Made by a program: the position numbers and the translations under genes. From contig JADJRD010000016.1 of assembly GCA_016712405.1 (NCBI GenBank), positions 1-34,571 of the forward strand: a stretch of DNA of 34,571 nt, written 5' to 3'. Under the pieces are notes generated by a model. That model ran no database searches and was not told the origin of the DNA. It saw nothing but the letters and a program-made list of their open reading frames with translations. Positions within the stretch are counted from its first letter, which is position 1. The number at the start of each line of letters is the position of its first letter. Source of the DNA: Cellvibrio sp. Lineage in GTDB: Bacteria; Pseudomonadota; Gammaproteobacteria; Pseudomonadales; Cellvibrionaceae. Shown here piece after piece: positions 8,230 through 15,501 of the stretch.

Positions 8230-8789
8230 GGCTCTTAGTTGTTTACAGTATTGAACCCAAGACCAGCGCGTATTACTTGTAAAATTAATTGTGTTTTCTC
8301 CGTCTGCAGTTTTTATAGAAAACTTAACGACTGAGCTTGCTTTTGATTGGATATATTACACGAACGGATGACTTCCCCGGAATTAAATTATTAGGAGATA
8401 GTTTCTTAACTTCGCCATTGGAAAGAGTTACGACTATTTCTAATGAGTATTCTTTTAGAGTTTGCTTAGGTGAGGAACTTGAGCGAATCAACAACTCAAG
8501 ATTAGATGATGAAAATAGATCAACGCCCCAGGTAATTGGGAATATTGGGATTACGGTAACGAGCCAGGGATAGGAATAAATATGGCTCCGTTGATTGATG
8601 AGCATTGTAAATTAGCTGATTGTAACTGATTTCAGTTGCAAATTTGTTGGATTGAAACATGCCACAGGAAAGTTTTGGAAGGGTAACCTCAGCGCCGACG
8701 ATTGGGCTTGGAGTAAAGAAGGTCTCCTTCTCTAAGGTACTGCAAGAAGAAAGAAGAAGCGTAATTATTATAAATATGTGTCGGATCAT
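8227..8789 (-). pseudogene. putative lipoprotein of cassette C13, frameshifted
   Basis: ATG at 8789 begins MIRHIFIIITLLLSSCSTLEK, a lipoprotein signal with lipobox LSSC at residues 13-16. Frame 1 runs to about 8575 (...STEPYLFLS). The next frame continues PWLVTVIPIFPITWGVDLF ... SLEIVVTLSNGEVKKLSPN ... VRVIYPIK to about 8330. A third reads VVKFSIKTADGENTINF ... WVQYCKQLRA and stops at TAA 8229-8227, inside the first bases of attC13. Reconstructed length is about 187 residues. The predicted outer-membrane-facing lipoprotein has one internal hydrophobic segment. Family unknown. Confidence 0.68.
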
Positions 8790-8797
8790 TTTGATGC

Positions 8798-9349
8798 CTA
8801 ACGTTGCGATTTGCGGTGACGTTTTTGTTGCGCTTTTGTGTTACACATAATGAGCACCGCGAATGCAAAAGCGCAACAAAATGGCATCCGCAACATTGCT
8901 ATGTTAAGTGCTTTATGTTTCATTCTTTTGATATGCCTTATATGCCAACAGCCTCTTAAACCATTTATCATCATTGTAGCAATAGCGGCATAGCAAATTA
9001 GCCAACCGATGTTTGTTGTGCCGCCAACAATTTTTAAAGTTATTCCAGCAATAACCCACAGTAACACCACAATAGATACGAGCCAACCTTTACCCTGATA
9101 GATTCGCCAAGCCATTACTAGTTGAACTGGGATTAGTATTGCCGTTCCAATTATTTGGTTTAAAACATCTTCTGGTGTTGCACTACTTCCATCTACAGCG
9201 CTTTTACCCGCAAAATACACAAATGCTGCCCCTAGTAATGTCATTGCTATAAATATAAGGACGCCATAAGCTCCTTGTTTGGATAGGGATTTTGCGGTTG
9301 ATTCATTTACGATTTCGGGGAACCATTTATTAGACAATTTATTCTCCAA
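8798..9349 (-). CDS. four-helix membrane protein of cassette C12, frame running through its attC
   Basis: The frame opens at a TTG (9349); an ATG four bases upstream is out of frame by one, so the true start may be that ATG plus an indel. Hydrophobic segments: residues about 28-47 (VLIFIAMTLLGAAFVYFAG), 65-82 (IIGTAILIPVQLVMAW), 88-108 and 112-130. After about residue 145 (IKRMKHKAL) the frame crosses attC12 and adds about 37 residues from it, stopping at the attC end. Without that tail the protein is about 147 residues. Family unknown; an inner-membrane location is likely. Confidence 0.65.
   Translation of the reverse strand: MENKLSNKWFPEIVNESTAKSLSKQGAYGVLIFIAMTLLGAAFVYFAGKSAVDGSSATPEDVLNQIIGTAILIPVQLVMAWRIYQGKGWLVSIVVLLWVIAGITLKIVGGTTNIGWLICYAAIATMMINGLRGCWHIRHIKRMKHKALNIAMLRMPFCCAFAFAVLIMCNTKAQQKRHRKSQR
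8799..8906 (-). other. attC12 (type a, ATTTGCGG variant)
   Basis: TAACGTTGCGATTTGCGG ... ATTGCTATGTTA. Same variant as attC23 and attC20. Confidence 0.9.
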
Positions 9350-9358
9350 TCATTTGCT

Positions 9359-9478
9359 TAACGCCGAGCTAGGCAGTTTTTAAGTTGCGGTTTTGTGGAA
9401 TACTTTTGCGCAGCAAAACCACAAAGCTGCGACTTAAACTGTCCAGCGCACGTAGTGCGCGGTGTGAGCGATTTGTTA
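9359..9478 (-). other. attC11 (type b)
   Basis: TAACGCCGAGCTAGGC, arms around AAGTTGCGGTTTTGTGG and CCACAAAGCTGCGACTT, end GATTTGTTA. First of ten consecutive type-b sites. Confidence 0.92.
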
Positions 9479-10062
9479 ACTCTTACATTTAATAATTGCA
9501 TTGTGAATTTCATTATAGCTTGGTTTTAGCGGGTTTAACTTTAGCAAACCCGCTAAGGAAATTGACTTTTGATTTTGGCAATTTTCATTTAGCACTGAAG
9601 TGGGGATGACATAAAACTCCCAGTGTTCGATATTTAAAGGGGTTCGCCGTTTCTTGGTTTTATCAGAATACACACAAAAATATAGACGTCAGCCTGTCGT
9701 TTTCTAACTTCACTATATTTGTTTGTAGATAAATCAAGAGCAGAAGTTGGTTGGATACCGAAGGATACTGAAGATAACTTCGATTGAGCCCAGCTTTGTA
9801 GGTATGAAGATGACTTAACTTCGATTGTAATGCCTTCTGGTGAAACCAAATCAAATGCGTCCCACTCTTCTCTAAGTAGCTCTTCACAGTTGATGCTTTT
9901 AGATACTATATACTCAGCCAAAACACCCCTGAGCGCGTTGCCAAGCAATTCTGAGCTAGACCAAGCCCAGAACGAACCGACGTCAAAATCTAATTCCTTT
10001 CCATTAAAGATGAATTTCTCTTTGCCGGTCTTCTTCGTTGTTATAATTTTAGGGAATGACAT
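9476..10062 (-). pseudogene. PD-(D/E)XK nuclease-like protein of cassette C11, one frameshift
   Basis: ATG at 10062. The first frame (142 codons) contains E50 in a helix (RGVLAEYIVSKSI), D71 (WDAFDLVSPEG) and E81-V-K83 (ITIEVKSSSYLQSW). This is the E...D...ExK arrangement of PD-(D/E)XK nucleases on the usual hairpin. The frame is lost at an A-run (9676-9680) one base too short; the next frame reads VYSDKTKKRRTPLNIEHW ... IPTSVLNE and ends KCKS, its TAA (9478-9476) being the first TAA of attC11. Full length is about 195 residues. No other domain is visible. Members of this fold include restriction enzymes and defence nucleases; here the DNA target and partner are unknown. A restriction-like role is an inference. 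Confidence 0.75.
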
Positions 10063-10079
10063 TAAGGACGCCTTTGAGT

Positions 10080-10206
10080 TAACGCCGAGCTAAGCGGCAG
10101 ATTTTAAGTTGTAGTTTTATGGAATACTTTTGCGCAGCAAAACCATAAAACTGCGACTTAAAAGCTGTCCAAGGAGCGAAGCGACTGGTGCTTGAGCGAC
10201 TTGTTA
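10080..10206 (-). other. attC10 (type b)
   Basis: TAACGCCGAGCTAAGCGG ... GCGACTTGTTA; start of block copy A. Confidence 0.93.
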
Positions 10207-10577
10207 CATGATTTTGTATTTTGCTTGAAACTTGAAAGTGCGCGTTAAAGCTTTTTTCTAGCAAAGCCCCAACCCAAGTTTCCGAAGCAGCATAAACCAA
10301 AAATGAAAAATACTACAACCCGCTAGAAAACCAAACCAGCTTAGCAACGTAACAGAAAAAACTTCAACCTTTAAAAGGTAAAAAAATTCAAACTAGCCGA
10401 AACGAAAAAACTACTTGCGAAAGCCAACTACCGAAGGAACCAGAAATATTCCAGAACGTTTAGCTCCGTGGCACATTGTTTCCGAGCCAGAAAAACCAAA
10501 GCTTCGCCTTTTCAGGATTTATGCTTTTGCTTTTTCGTACTTTCCAAAGCGTTTAAGCTTTTTTTTCTTGCCCAATG
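10207..10577 (-). repeat. gene-less cassette body, T family copy A (C10)
   Basis: About 370 bp without a supported gene. Related to 11511-11857 and 12711-13017. Contains ATGCTTTTGCTTTTTCG (10520-10537), resembling the tract in the R and S families, and a conserved block CCGTGGCACATTGTTTC. Confidence 0.7.
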
Positions 10578-10697
10578 TAACGCCGAGTAAGCGGCGGTTT
10601 TTAAGTTGCGGTTTTGTGGAATACTTTTGCGCAGCAAAACCACAAAACTGCGACTTAAAACTGTCCAGAGCAGGCGACGGTGATGAGCGACTTGTTA
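10578..10697 (-). other. attC9 (type b)
   Basis: TAACGCCGAGTAAGCGG ... GAGCGACTTGTTA. Confidence 0.92.
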
Positions 10698-10704
10698 GCT
10701 TTGG

Positions 10705-11088
10705 TTACATTGGCGAACAAAGTTCAACAATAACACCGTCAGTATCGCGCACATAAGCAACTGTTTGCCCCAAGGTTTTTCACAAGGCTCTGAAATTGAA
10801 GTTGCACCCGCAGATATTGCCTTTGAATAAGCCGCTAATACATTTTCAGTAACGAATGCCAGTTCAATACCTAACGGTAAAGCACCGCTATTAGTTTTTT
10901 GACCCCTTAACAATATTCATTTCACCCATTGCATGAGATGCAATGCTAAAACTGTTTCGCCTGTGCTAACTCACCATATTGTTCTGATTCATGGAGAAAC
11001 CGAGTTTCAAAACCAAACGCTTTTTTTGTAAAAATTAAGCGTACTTGTAACTGACGAGACATAAACGATTGTATAGCTGAATTTTCAT
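10705..11088 (-). pseudogene. VOC (glyoxalase/bleomycin-resistance fold) protein, copy A, frameshifted
   Basis: Same gene as 13150-13534. ATG at 11088-11086 is followed by an AAAA run one base too long, so the start frame is lost. Later the KKAFGFETRFL region is in frame, and further indels lie near 10900 and 10770. The C-terminal part, GIELAFVTENVLAAYSKAI ... CEKPWG, is readable. The TAA at 10707-10705 precedes attC9. Confidence 0.72.
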
Positions 11089-11089
11089 T

Positions 11090-11382
11090 TTAATTTCCTT
11101 TGTTTAGATAATTTTTACGTTCTTGTGTGTATTCCCACCAAGGCAATGGCTTCTCACCATTCATAAAGCGTGTGATAGAAATGAATACATCAATAACACA
11201 CGGATCGTGACTTTCACCTGTTGCGAAACAAAGCGAATAATACATTTCATATGGGCATTTACCAACTAATTGTTCTGGTTTATGTATGCCGAGTAAATTT
11301 AAATCTTTTGCACCAGCCTTACCAATATTAGGTAGATCGGTTAATCTTTTAAATTTTCACGTGTGACTTTGTCTGGGTTCAT
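11090..11382 (-). pseudogene. Cdd1-like helix-hairpin-helix protein, copy A, frameshifted
   Basis: Begins MNPDKVTRENLKD, then stops, because the A-run that follows is one base shorter than in copy C (four instead of five). Otherwise nearly identical to the intact copy C at 13536-13829. It sits directly before the VOC gene of the same cassette. Confidence 0.75.
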
Positions 11383-11388
11383 AGAAGC

Positions 11389-11510
11389 TAACGCCGAGTT
11401 CAGCGGCAGTTTTAAGGCGTGGTTTTGTGGAATACTTTGCGCAGCAAAACCACAAAACTGCGACTTAAACTCAACGCACGAAGTGCGCTGATGCTGGGCA
11501 CGACTTGTTA
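11389..11510 (-). other. attC8 (type b)
   Basis: TAACGCCGAGTTCAGCGG ... CGACTTGTTA. Confidence 0.92.
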
Positions 11511-11857
11511 TGTGAAAATTACTTTGCGAAAAAGACAGGCATTGCGCGATAAAGCTTTTTCTAGCAAAGCACCAACTCAAGCTTCCGAAGCAAGCCGAAC
11601 CAAAAAAAAACAATAATTCGATATTACGCAAAACCAAACCTAAACGAAAGCAGCACAAGGAAGAAAACAAAAACAACATTACAAAGTAATATTGCTACCG
11701 TTAAAACTGCTTGCGAGCCCACTACCGAAGGAGAAATATTCAGAACGTTAACTCCGTGGCACATTGTTTCGAGCCAGAAAAACCAAAGCTTCGCCCTTTC
11801 AGGATTTATGCTTTTGCTTTTCGTCTTTCCGAGCGTTTAGCTTTATTCTTGCCCACA
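11511..11857 (-). repeat. gene-less cassette body, T family copy B (C8)
   Basis: T-family body. A minus-strand frame here (11679 downward, MLFLFSSLCCFRLG...) is hydrophobic, but it is not conserved in copies A and C and continues through attC8, so I do not call it. Confidence 0.65.
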
Positions 11858-11956
11858 TAACGCCAGCTAAGCGGCGTTTTAAGTTGCGGTTTTGTGGAAT
11901 CTTTTGCGCAGCAAAACCCAAAACCGCAAAAGTCGGCAGCACGATGTGAGCGGTTA
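11858..11956 (-). other. attC7 (type b, with internal deletions)
   Basis: TAACGCCAGCTAAGCGGC ... GAGCGGTTA. About 25 bp shorter than its sisters, including loss of part of the ACTTG before GTTA. Confidence 0.85.
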
Positions 11957-11957
11957 G

Positions 11958-12320
11958 CTTTGGTTCTTGGCGAACAAAGTTCAACAATAACACCGTCAGT
12001 GTCGCGCGCAGCAACTGTTTGCCCCGGTTTCGGCTCTGAAATTGAAGTTGCACCCGCAGATATTGCCTTTGAATAAGCCGCTAATACATTTTCAGTAACG
12101 ATGCCAGTTCAATACCCAACGGTAAAGCACCGCTATTAGTTTTTGATCCCCTTAACAATATTCATTTCACCCATTGCGGATGCAAGCAAAACCGTTTCGC
12201 CTGTGCTTAACTCACCATATTGTTCTGATTCTGAGAAATCGGTTTCAAAACCAAAGCTTTTTGTAAAAACTAAGCGTACTTGTAACTGACAGACATAAAC
12301 GATGGTATAGCCAATTTCAT
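11958..12320 (-). pseudogene. VOC-fold protein, copy B, multiply deleted
   Basis: Counterpart of 13150-13534 with about ten short deletions and a lost stop codon (GTTACATTGG reads GTTCTTGG). No long frame remains. Confidence 0.7.
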
Positions 12321-12321
12321 T

Positions 12322-12604
12322 TTAATTTCCTTTGTTTAGATGTTTTACGTTCTTGTGTGTATTCCCCCAAGGCTGGCTTCTCACCATTCATAAAGCGTGT
12401 GATAAAATGAATACATCAATAACACACGGATCGTGACTTTCACCTGTTGCGAAACAAAGGAATAATACATTTCATAAGGGCACTTACCAACTAATTGTTC
12501 TGGTTGATGTATCCAAGTAAATTTAAATCTTTTGCGCCAGCCTTACCAATATTCGGTAGGTCGGTTAACTTTTTAAATTTTCGTGTGACTTTGTCTGGGT
12601 TCAT
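12322..12604 (-). pseudogene. Cdd1-like helix-hairpin-helix protein, copy B, multiply deleted
   Basis: Counterpart of 13536-13829. Starts MNPDK but loses frame at several deletions (12354-12600). Confidence 0.7.
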
Positions 12605-12610
12605 AGAAGC

Positions 12611-12710
12611 TAACGCCGAGCTCAGCGGCAGTTTTTAAGGCGTGGTTTTGTGGAATACTTTTGCGCAGCAAAACCACAAAACTCTTAAAACTGCAGCAAG
12701 CCGGCTGTTA
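12611..12710 (-). other. attC6 (type b, right arm deleted)
   Basis: TAACGCCGAGCTCAGCGG ... CCGGCTGTTA. The arm after CCACAAAACT is shortened by about 25 bp relative to attC8. Confidence 0.85.
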
Positions 12711-13017
12711 TGTGAAATCTTTGCGAAATGAGCATTGCGATAAAGCTTCAAGACCAACGCAGCCCAAAAACAAAATTGATTACGCAAAACCAAACCTAAA
12801 CGAAAGCAGCACAAGGAGAACAAAACATTACAAATAATATTGACCGTTAAAACTTGCGATGCCCTGCACTACCGAAGGAACCAGAAATATTCCAGAACGA
12901 TAAACTCCGTGGCACATTGTTTCCGAGCCAGAAAAACCAAAGCTTCGCCCTTTCAAGATTTATGCTTTTGCTTTTTCGTACTTTCCGAAGCGTTTTAGCT
13001 TTATTCTTGTACCCACA
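12711..13017 (-). repeat. gene-less cassette body, T family copy C (C6)
   Basis: T-family body. Positions 12711-12850 are much shortened relative to copy B, while 12870-13017 match copy A closely. Contains TATGCTTTTGCTTTTTCG at 12961-12978. Confidence 0.68.
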
Positions 13018-13142
13018 TAACGCCGAGCTAAGCGGCAGTTTTTAAGTTGCGGTTTTGTGGAATACTTTTGCGCAGCAAAACCACAAAACCGCGACTTAAA
13101 AACTGTCCAGTGCCGAAGGCACGATGCTTGAGCGACTTGTTA
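13018..13142 (-). other. attC5 (type b)
   Basis: TAACGCCGAGCTAAGCGG ... GAGCGACTTGTTA, 125 bp. A textbook example of type b with AAGTTGCGGTTTTGTGG / CCACAAAACCGCGACTT arms. Confidence 0.94.
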
Positions 13143-13149
13143 GCTTTGG

Positions 13150-13534
13150 TTACATTGGCGAACAAAGTTCAACAATAACACCGTCAATGTCGCGCACATA
13201 AGCAACTGTTTGCCCCCAAGGTTTTTCACAAGGCTCTGAAATTGAAGTTGCACCCGCAGATATTGCCTTTGAATAAGCCGCTAATACATTTTCAGTAACG
13301 AATGCCAGTTCAATACCCAACGGTAAAGCACCGCTATTAGTTTTTTGATACCCCTTAACAATATTCATTTCACCCATTGCATGAGATGCAAATGCTAAAA
13401 CCGTTTCGCCTGTGCTTAACTCACCATATTGTTCTGATTCATGGAGAAATCGAGTTTCAAACCAAAAGCTTTTTTGTAAAACTAAGCGTGCTTGTAACTG
13501 ACGAGACATAAACGATGGTATAGCCGAATTTCAT
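13150..13534 (-). pseudogene. VOC (glyoxalase/bleomycin-resistance/dioxygenase fold) protein, copy C, one frameshift
   Basis: ATG at 13534-13532, one base after the upstream gene's stop, with AAGGAAAT upstream. It begins MKFGYTIVYVSSVTSTLSF; at about 13455-13470 the A-run and T-run of KKAFGF are each one base short, then FETRFLHESEQYGELSTGE continues to ...VYVRDIDG-type end AYVRDIDGVIVELCSPM. Single VOC domain, about 128 residues, with the paired beta-alpha-beta-beta-beta layout. A metal site is plausible (E near the C-terminus, VELCSP), but the substrate cannot be told; relatives include glyoxalase-like and antibiotic-binding proteins. Second gene of a two-gene cassette with the Cdd1-like gene. 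Confidence 0.82.
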
Positions 13535-13535
13535 T

Positions 13536-13829
13536 TTAATTTCCTTTGTTTAGATAGTTTTTACGTTCTTGTGTGTATTCCCACCAAGGCAATGGCTTCT
13601 CACCATTCATAAAGCGTGTGATAGAAATGAATACATCAATAACACACGGATCGTGACTTTCACCTGTAGCGAAACAAAGCGAATAATACATTTCATAAGG
13701 GCACTTACCAACTAATTGTTCTGGTTGATGTATACCAAGTAAATTTAAATCTTTTGCGCCAGCCTTACCAATATTCGGTAGGTCGGTTAACTTTTTTAAA
13801 TTTTCACGTGTGACTTTGTCTGGGTTCAT
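13536..13829 (-). CDS. Cdd1-like (PF11731) helix-hairpin-helix protein, copy C, intact
   Basis: 97 residues. The ATG at 13829 lies 6 bases from the crossover point of attC4. The helix-hairpin-helix segment is TDLPNIGKAGAKDLNLLGI (residues about 15-33), followed by QLVGKCPYEMYYSLC, then D-P-C-V-I-D-V-F and the closing PWWEYT. This matches the small 'pathogenicity locus Cdd1'/mitomycin-resistance McrB-like family, whose function is poorly known; the HhH suggests DNA contact. The VOC gene follows after one base, and the pair is present three times in the array. Confidence 0.85.
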   Translation of the reverse strand: MNPDKVTRENLKKLTDLPNIGKAGAKDLNLLGIHQPEQLVGKCPYEMYYSLCFATGESHDPCVIDVFISITRFMNGEKPLPWWEYTQERKNYLNKGN

Positions 13830-13835
13830 AGAAGC

Positions 13836-13962
13836 TAACGCCGAGCTAAGCGGCAGTTTTTAAGTTGGGGTTTTGTGGAATACTTTTGCGCAGCAAAACC
13901 ACAAAACTGCGACTTAAAAACTGTCCAAGGAGCGTAGCGACTGATGCTTCAGCGACTTGTTA
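13836..13962 (-). other. attC4 (type b)
   Basis: TAACGCCGAGCTAAGCGG ... AGCGACTTGTTA. Confidence 0.93.
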
Positions 13963-14367
13963 TGCGTGACGTTTACTTCTGGATGCACGCCAAGCACTGT
14001 ACAAAGAAACAATTGTAGCTAACCGTTCTGATTGAGCCTCATTTAAAGGAGCACGCTTTAGTTTACGATATATGTCTTTATACATATAACCAGAGCGAAA
14101 AAAATATGGCCTACACTCAAGAAAGCAAAATGCTACCTCAATAGTGTAAGGGTCACCAGCTAAAATTCTTTCCTGTGCCCCTTCATAGCCACCTATAAAA
14201 GCAAGTTGTGGATACCGGTTATGGAATTCCTCGCACGCGCGTTGCCACTCTTCTCTTTTCTCTTGGTTTCTTTCTTTATATATAAATGTTTCATGTATTC
14301 GTGCGTGAAGCTTGCGAATTGTTTCAGCATGCTCTTCGATTAACTTCTTAATTTGTATTTGATTCAT
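13960..14367 (-). CDS. uncharacterised 135-residue protein of cassette C4
   Basis: ATG at 14367-14365 (MNQIQIKKLIEEHAETIRKL), 6 bases from the crossover of attC3. An upstream in-frame extension lies wholly in the attC and is rejected. The N-terminal third is a charged helix (residues about 5-45). The middle has NRYPQLAFIGGYEGAQERI, with aromatic and cysteine residues after it (FCFLECRPYFFRSGYMYKD), and the C-terminus is basic (RASRSKRHA). The TAA stop coincides with the first TAA of attC4. Soluble, no signal peptide. I do not recognise the family. Confidence 0.8.
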   Translation of the reverse strand: MNQIQIKKLIEEHAETIRKLHARIHETFIYKERNQEKREEWQRACEEFHNRYPQLAFIGGYEGAQERILAGDPYTIEVAFCFLECRPYFFRSGYMYKDIYRKLKRAPLNEAQSERLATIVSLYSAWRASRSKRHA

Positions 14368-14373
14368 AGTGCA

Positions 14374-14500
14374 TAACGCCAAGCTCAGCCGCAGTTTGTA
14401 AGTTGGTTTTTTGTGGTAATATTTTGCGCAGCAAAACCACAAAAAAGCGACTTACAAACTGTCGAGCACACGAAGTGTGCGATGCTGCAGCGCCTTGTTA
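14374..14500 (-). other. attC3 (type b variant)
   Basis: TAACGCCAAGCTCAGCCG ... GCGCCTTGTTA, with TTTGTAAGTTGGTTTTTTG / AAAAAAGCGACTTACAAA arms. Confidence 0.92.
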
Positions 14501-14914
14501 GGAGTTTGCGCGCGCATAGCTAACTAATGCCGCTGTTTGTGTTGCCGCTTCCTTGACTTGGTTTTCAGCAACAACCTTGCGCCAGAAAAAACCCAATGCC
14601 CCCCAGACCTCAACAGAAAATTGGATGGTCGTTAGGTCGCCAGATTGGACATACTCATGAGATGTGCGCATTTTCGCCAAGAATAAATGCGCCGTATCAA
14701 CCAAGCGGTAGGGCTCGATTTCATCAATGGTCATTTTGACGTTCGGGCCTCCCTTGGGTTTTAGTACGAAGGACGCGCCTGATTTAGCGACACCTTCAAT
14801 CTTCGTGAATTCAAGTCCATCATCCCACTTGTTCCAGTTGTTAACATCGGAAATCACACGAAATAGCTTTTCGGCTGGAACATCGGTTGTTGTTTTGTAC
14901 TGACCTTTCCACAT
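14498..14914 (-). CDS. SRPBCC-fold (START/polyketide-cyclase-like) protein
   Basis: 138 residues. Starts at ATG 14914, overlapping the upstream EVE gene's stop by one base (TAATG), so translational coupling is likely. The layout is typical of SRPBCC proteins: TTDVPAEKLFRVISDVNNW (strand, helix), WNKWDDGLEFTKIEG, MTIDEIEPYRLVDT, EYVQSGDLTTIQFSVEVWG and a long C-terminal helix. The superfamily binds hydrophobic ligands; the ligand is unknown. The stop is the first TAA of attC3. Confidence 0.88.
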   Translation of the reverse strand: MWKGQYKTTTDVPAEKLFRVISDVNNWNKWDDGLEFTKIEGVAKSGASFVLKPKGGPNVKMTIDEIEPYRLVDTAHLFLAKMRTSHEYVQSGDLTTIQFSVEVWGALGFFWRKVVAENQVKEAATQTAALVSYARANS

Positions 14915-15360
14915 TACTTTTTTTCCTCTTTAGTATTGGCTGGGATGTGCCCCAGCATTTCGGTTGCGATAAGTTCAAAGTCTGATTTCGATATTTCAAG
15001 ATGCCCAAACCGAAAAGCGTAGCCCCATTTGCTTTTGTCCTTAATGAAGAAAAGCTGTTCAAGCAAGGGGCGAATTGGAGCATCGGCAGCTTTGAGAAAG
15101 CGAATATCTCGTCTGTACGGGACGAAACCTGGAAACATTTCAAATGGATACACTGCGGAGCCAACCACTTCGCCAATTGCAGTGAACTTTTGGCAAGGTG
15201 TTGTCTCCTCGAACAGTTCTTTAGGTGAGTAATAAATAATCCAGTCACCAACGGACATTCGTTTCAACGGCTGAGCCTTGCCGTGACAAAGCTGACAGAA
15301 CCCGCCAGCAACACCACGGCTAACATGCTCTTTTGATGCAACGCCGATCCAGTAGCGCAT
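14914..15360 (-). CDS. EVE-domain protein
   Basis: 148 residues, ATG at 15360, 14 bases after the attC2 crossover. The whole protein is one EVE/PUA-like domain: MRYWIGVASKEHVSRGVAGG at the start, PLKRMSVGDWIIYYSPKELF and FTAIGEVVGSAVYPFEMFPG. EVE domains are related to YTH and ASCH folds and recognise modified bases in nucleic acids; free-standing EVE proteins often sit near restriction or stress genes. First gene of a two-gene cassette with the SRPBCC protein. Confidence 0.88.
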   Translation of the reverse strand: MRYWIGVASKEHVSRGVAGGFCQLCHGKAQPLKRMSVGDWIIYYSPKELFEETTPCQKFTAIGEVVGSAVYPFEMFPGFVPYRRDIRFLKAADAPIRPLLEQLFFIKDKSKWGYAFRFGHLEISKSDFELIATEMLGHIPANTKEEKK

Positions 15361-15374
15361 ATGTGGAAGACTCC

Positions 15375-15499
15375 TAACGCCGAGTTCAGCGGCAGTTTTT
15401 AAGTTGTGGTTTTATGGAACACTTTTGCGCAGCAAAACCATAAAACCGCGACTTAAAAACTGTCCAGCACCGAAGGTGCGATGCTGGAACGACTTGTTA
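15375..15499 (-). other. attC2 (type b)
   Basis: TAACGCCGAGTTCAGCGG ... CGACTTGTTA, 125 bp. Confidence 0.93.
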
Positions 15500-15501
15500 T
15501 G

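Larger units (their letters stand above)
10080..11388 (-). repeat. tandem two-cassette block, copy A
   Basis: Block of [Cdd1-like+VOC cassette][gene-less cassette], repeated directly at 11389-12610 (copy B) and 12611-13835 (copy C). Each copy is about 1.2-1.3 kb and begins and ends at attC crossover points. Confidence 0.85.
11389..12610 (-). repeat. tandem two-cassette block, copy B (deletion-riddled)
   Basis: Middle copy. From about 11700 to 12610, relative to A and C, it lacks many short stretches of 1-7 bases (for example GCATGAGATGCAAATGC reads GCGGATGCAAGC). Substitutions are few. Confidence 0.82.
12611..13835 (-). repeat. tandem two-cassette block, copy C (best preserved)
   Basis: Copy nearest attI. 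Its Cdd1-like gene is intact and the VOC gene has one frameshift. Its gene-less part (12711-12850) shows the same kind of short deletions as copy B. Confidence 0.83.

Noticed and set aside
10079..10300. 73-codon minus-strand frame
   Set aside because: More than half is attC10; the rest is a gene-less T body.
11341..11679. 112-codon hydrophobic minus-strand frame
   Set aside because: Covers a T-family gene-less body, attC8 and the start of the Cdd1-like gene; not conserved in the other two copies.
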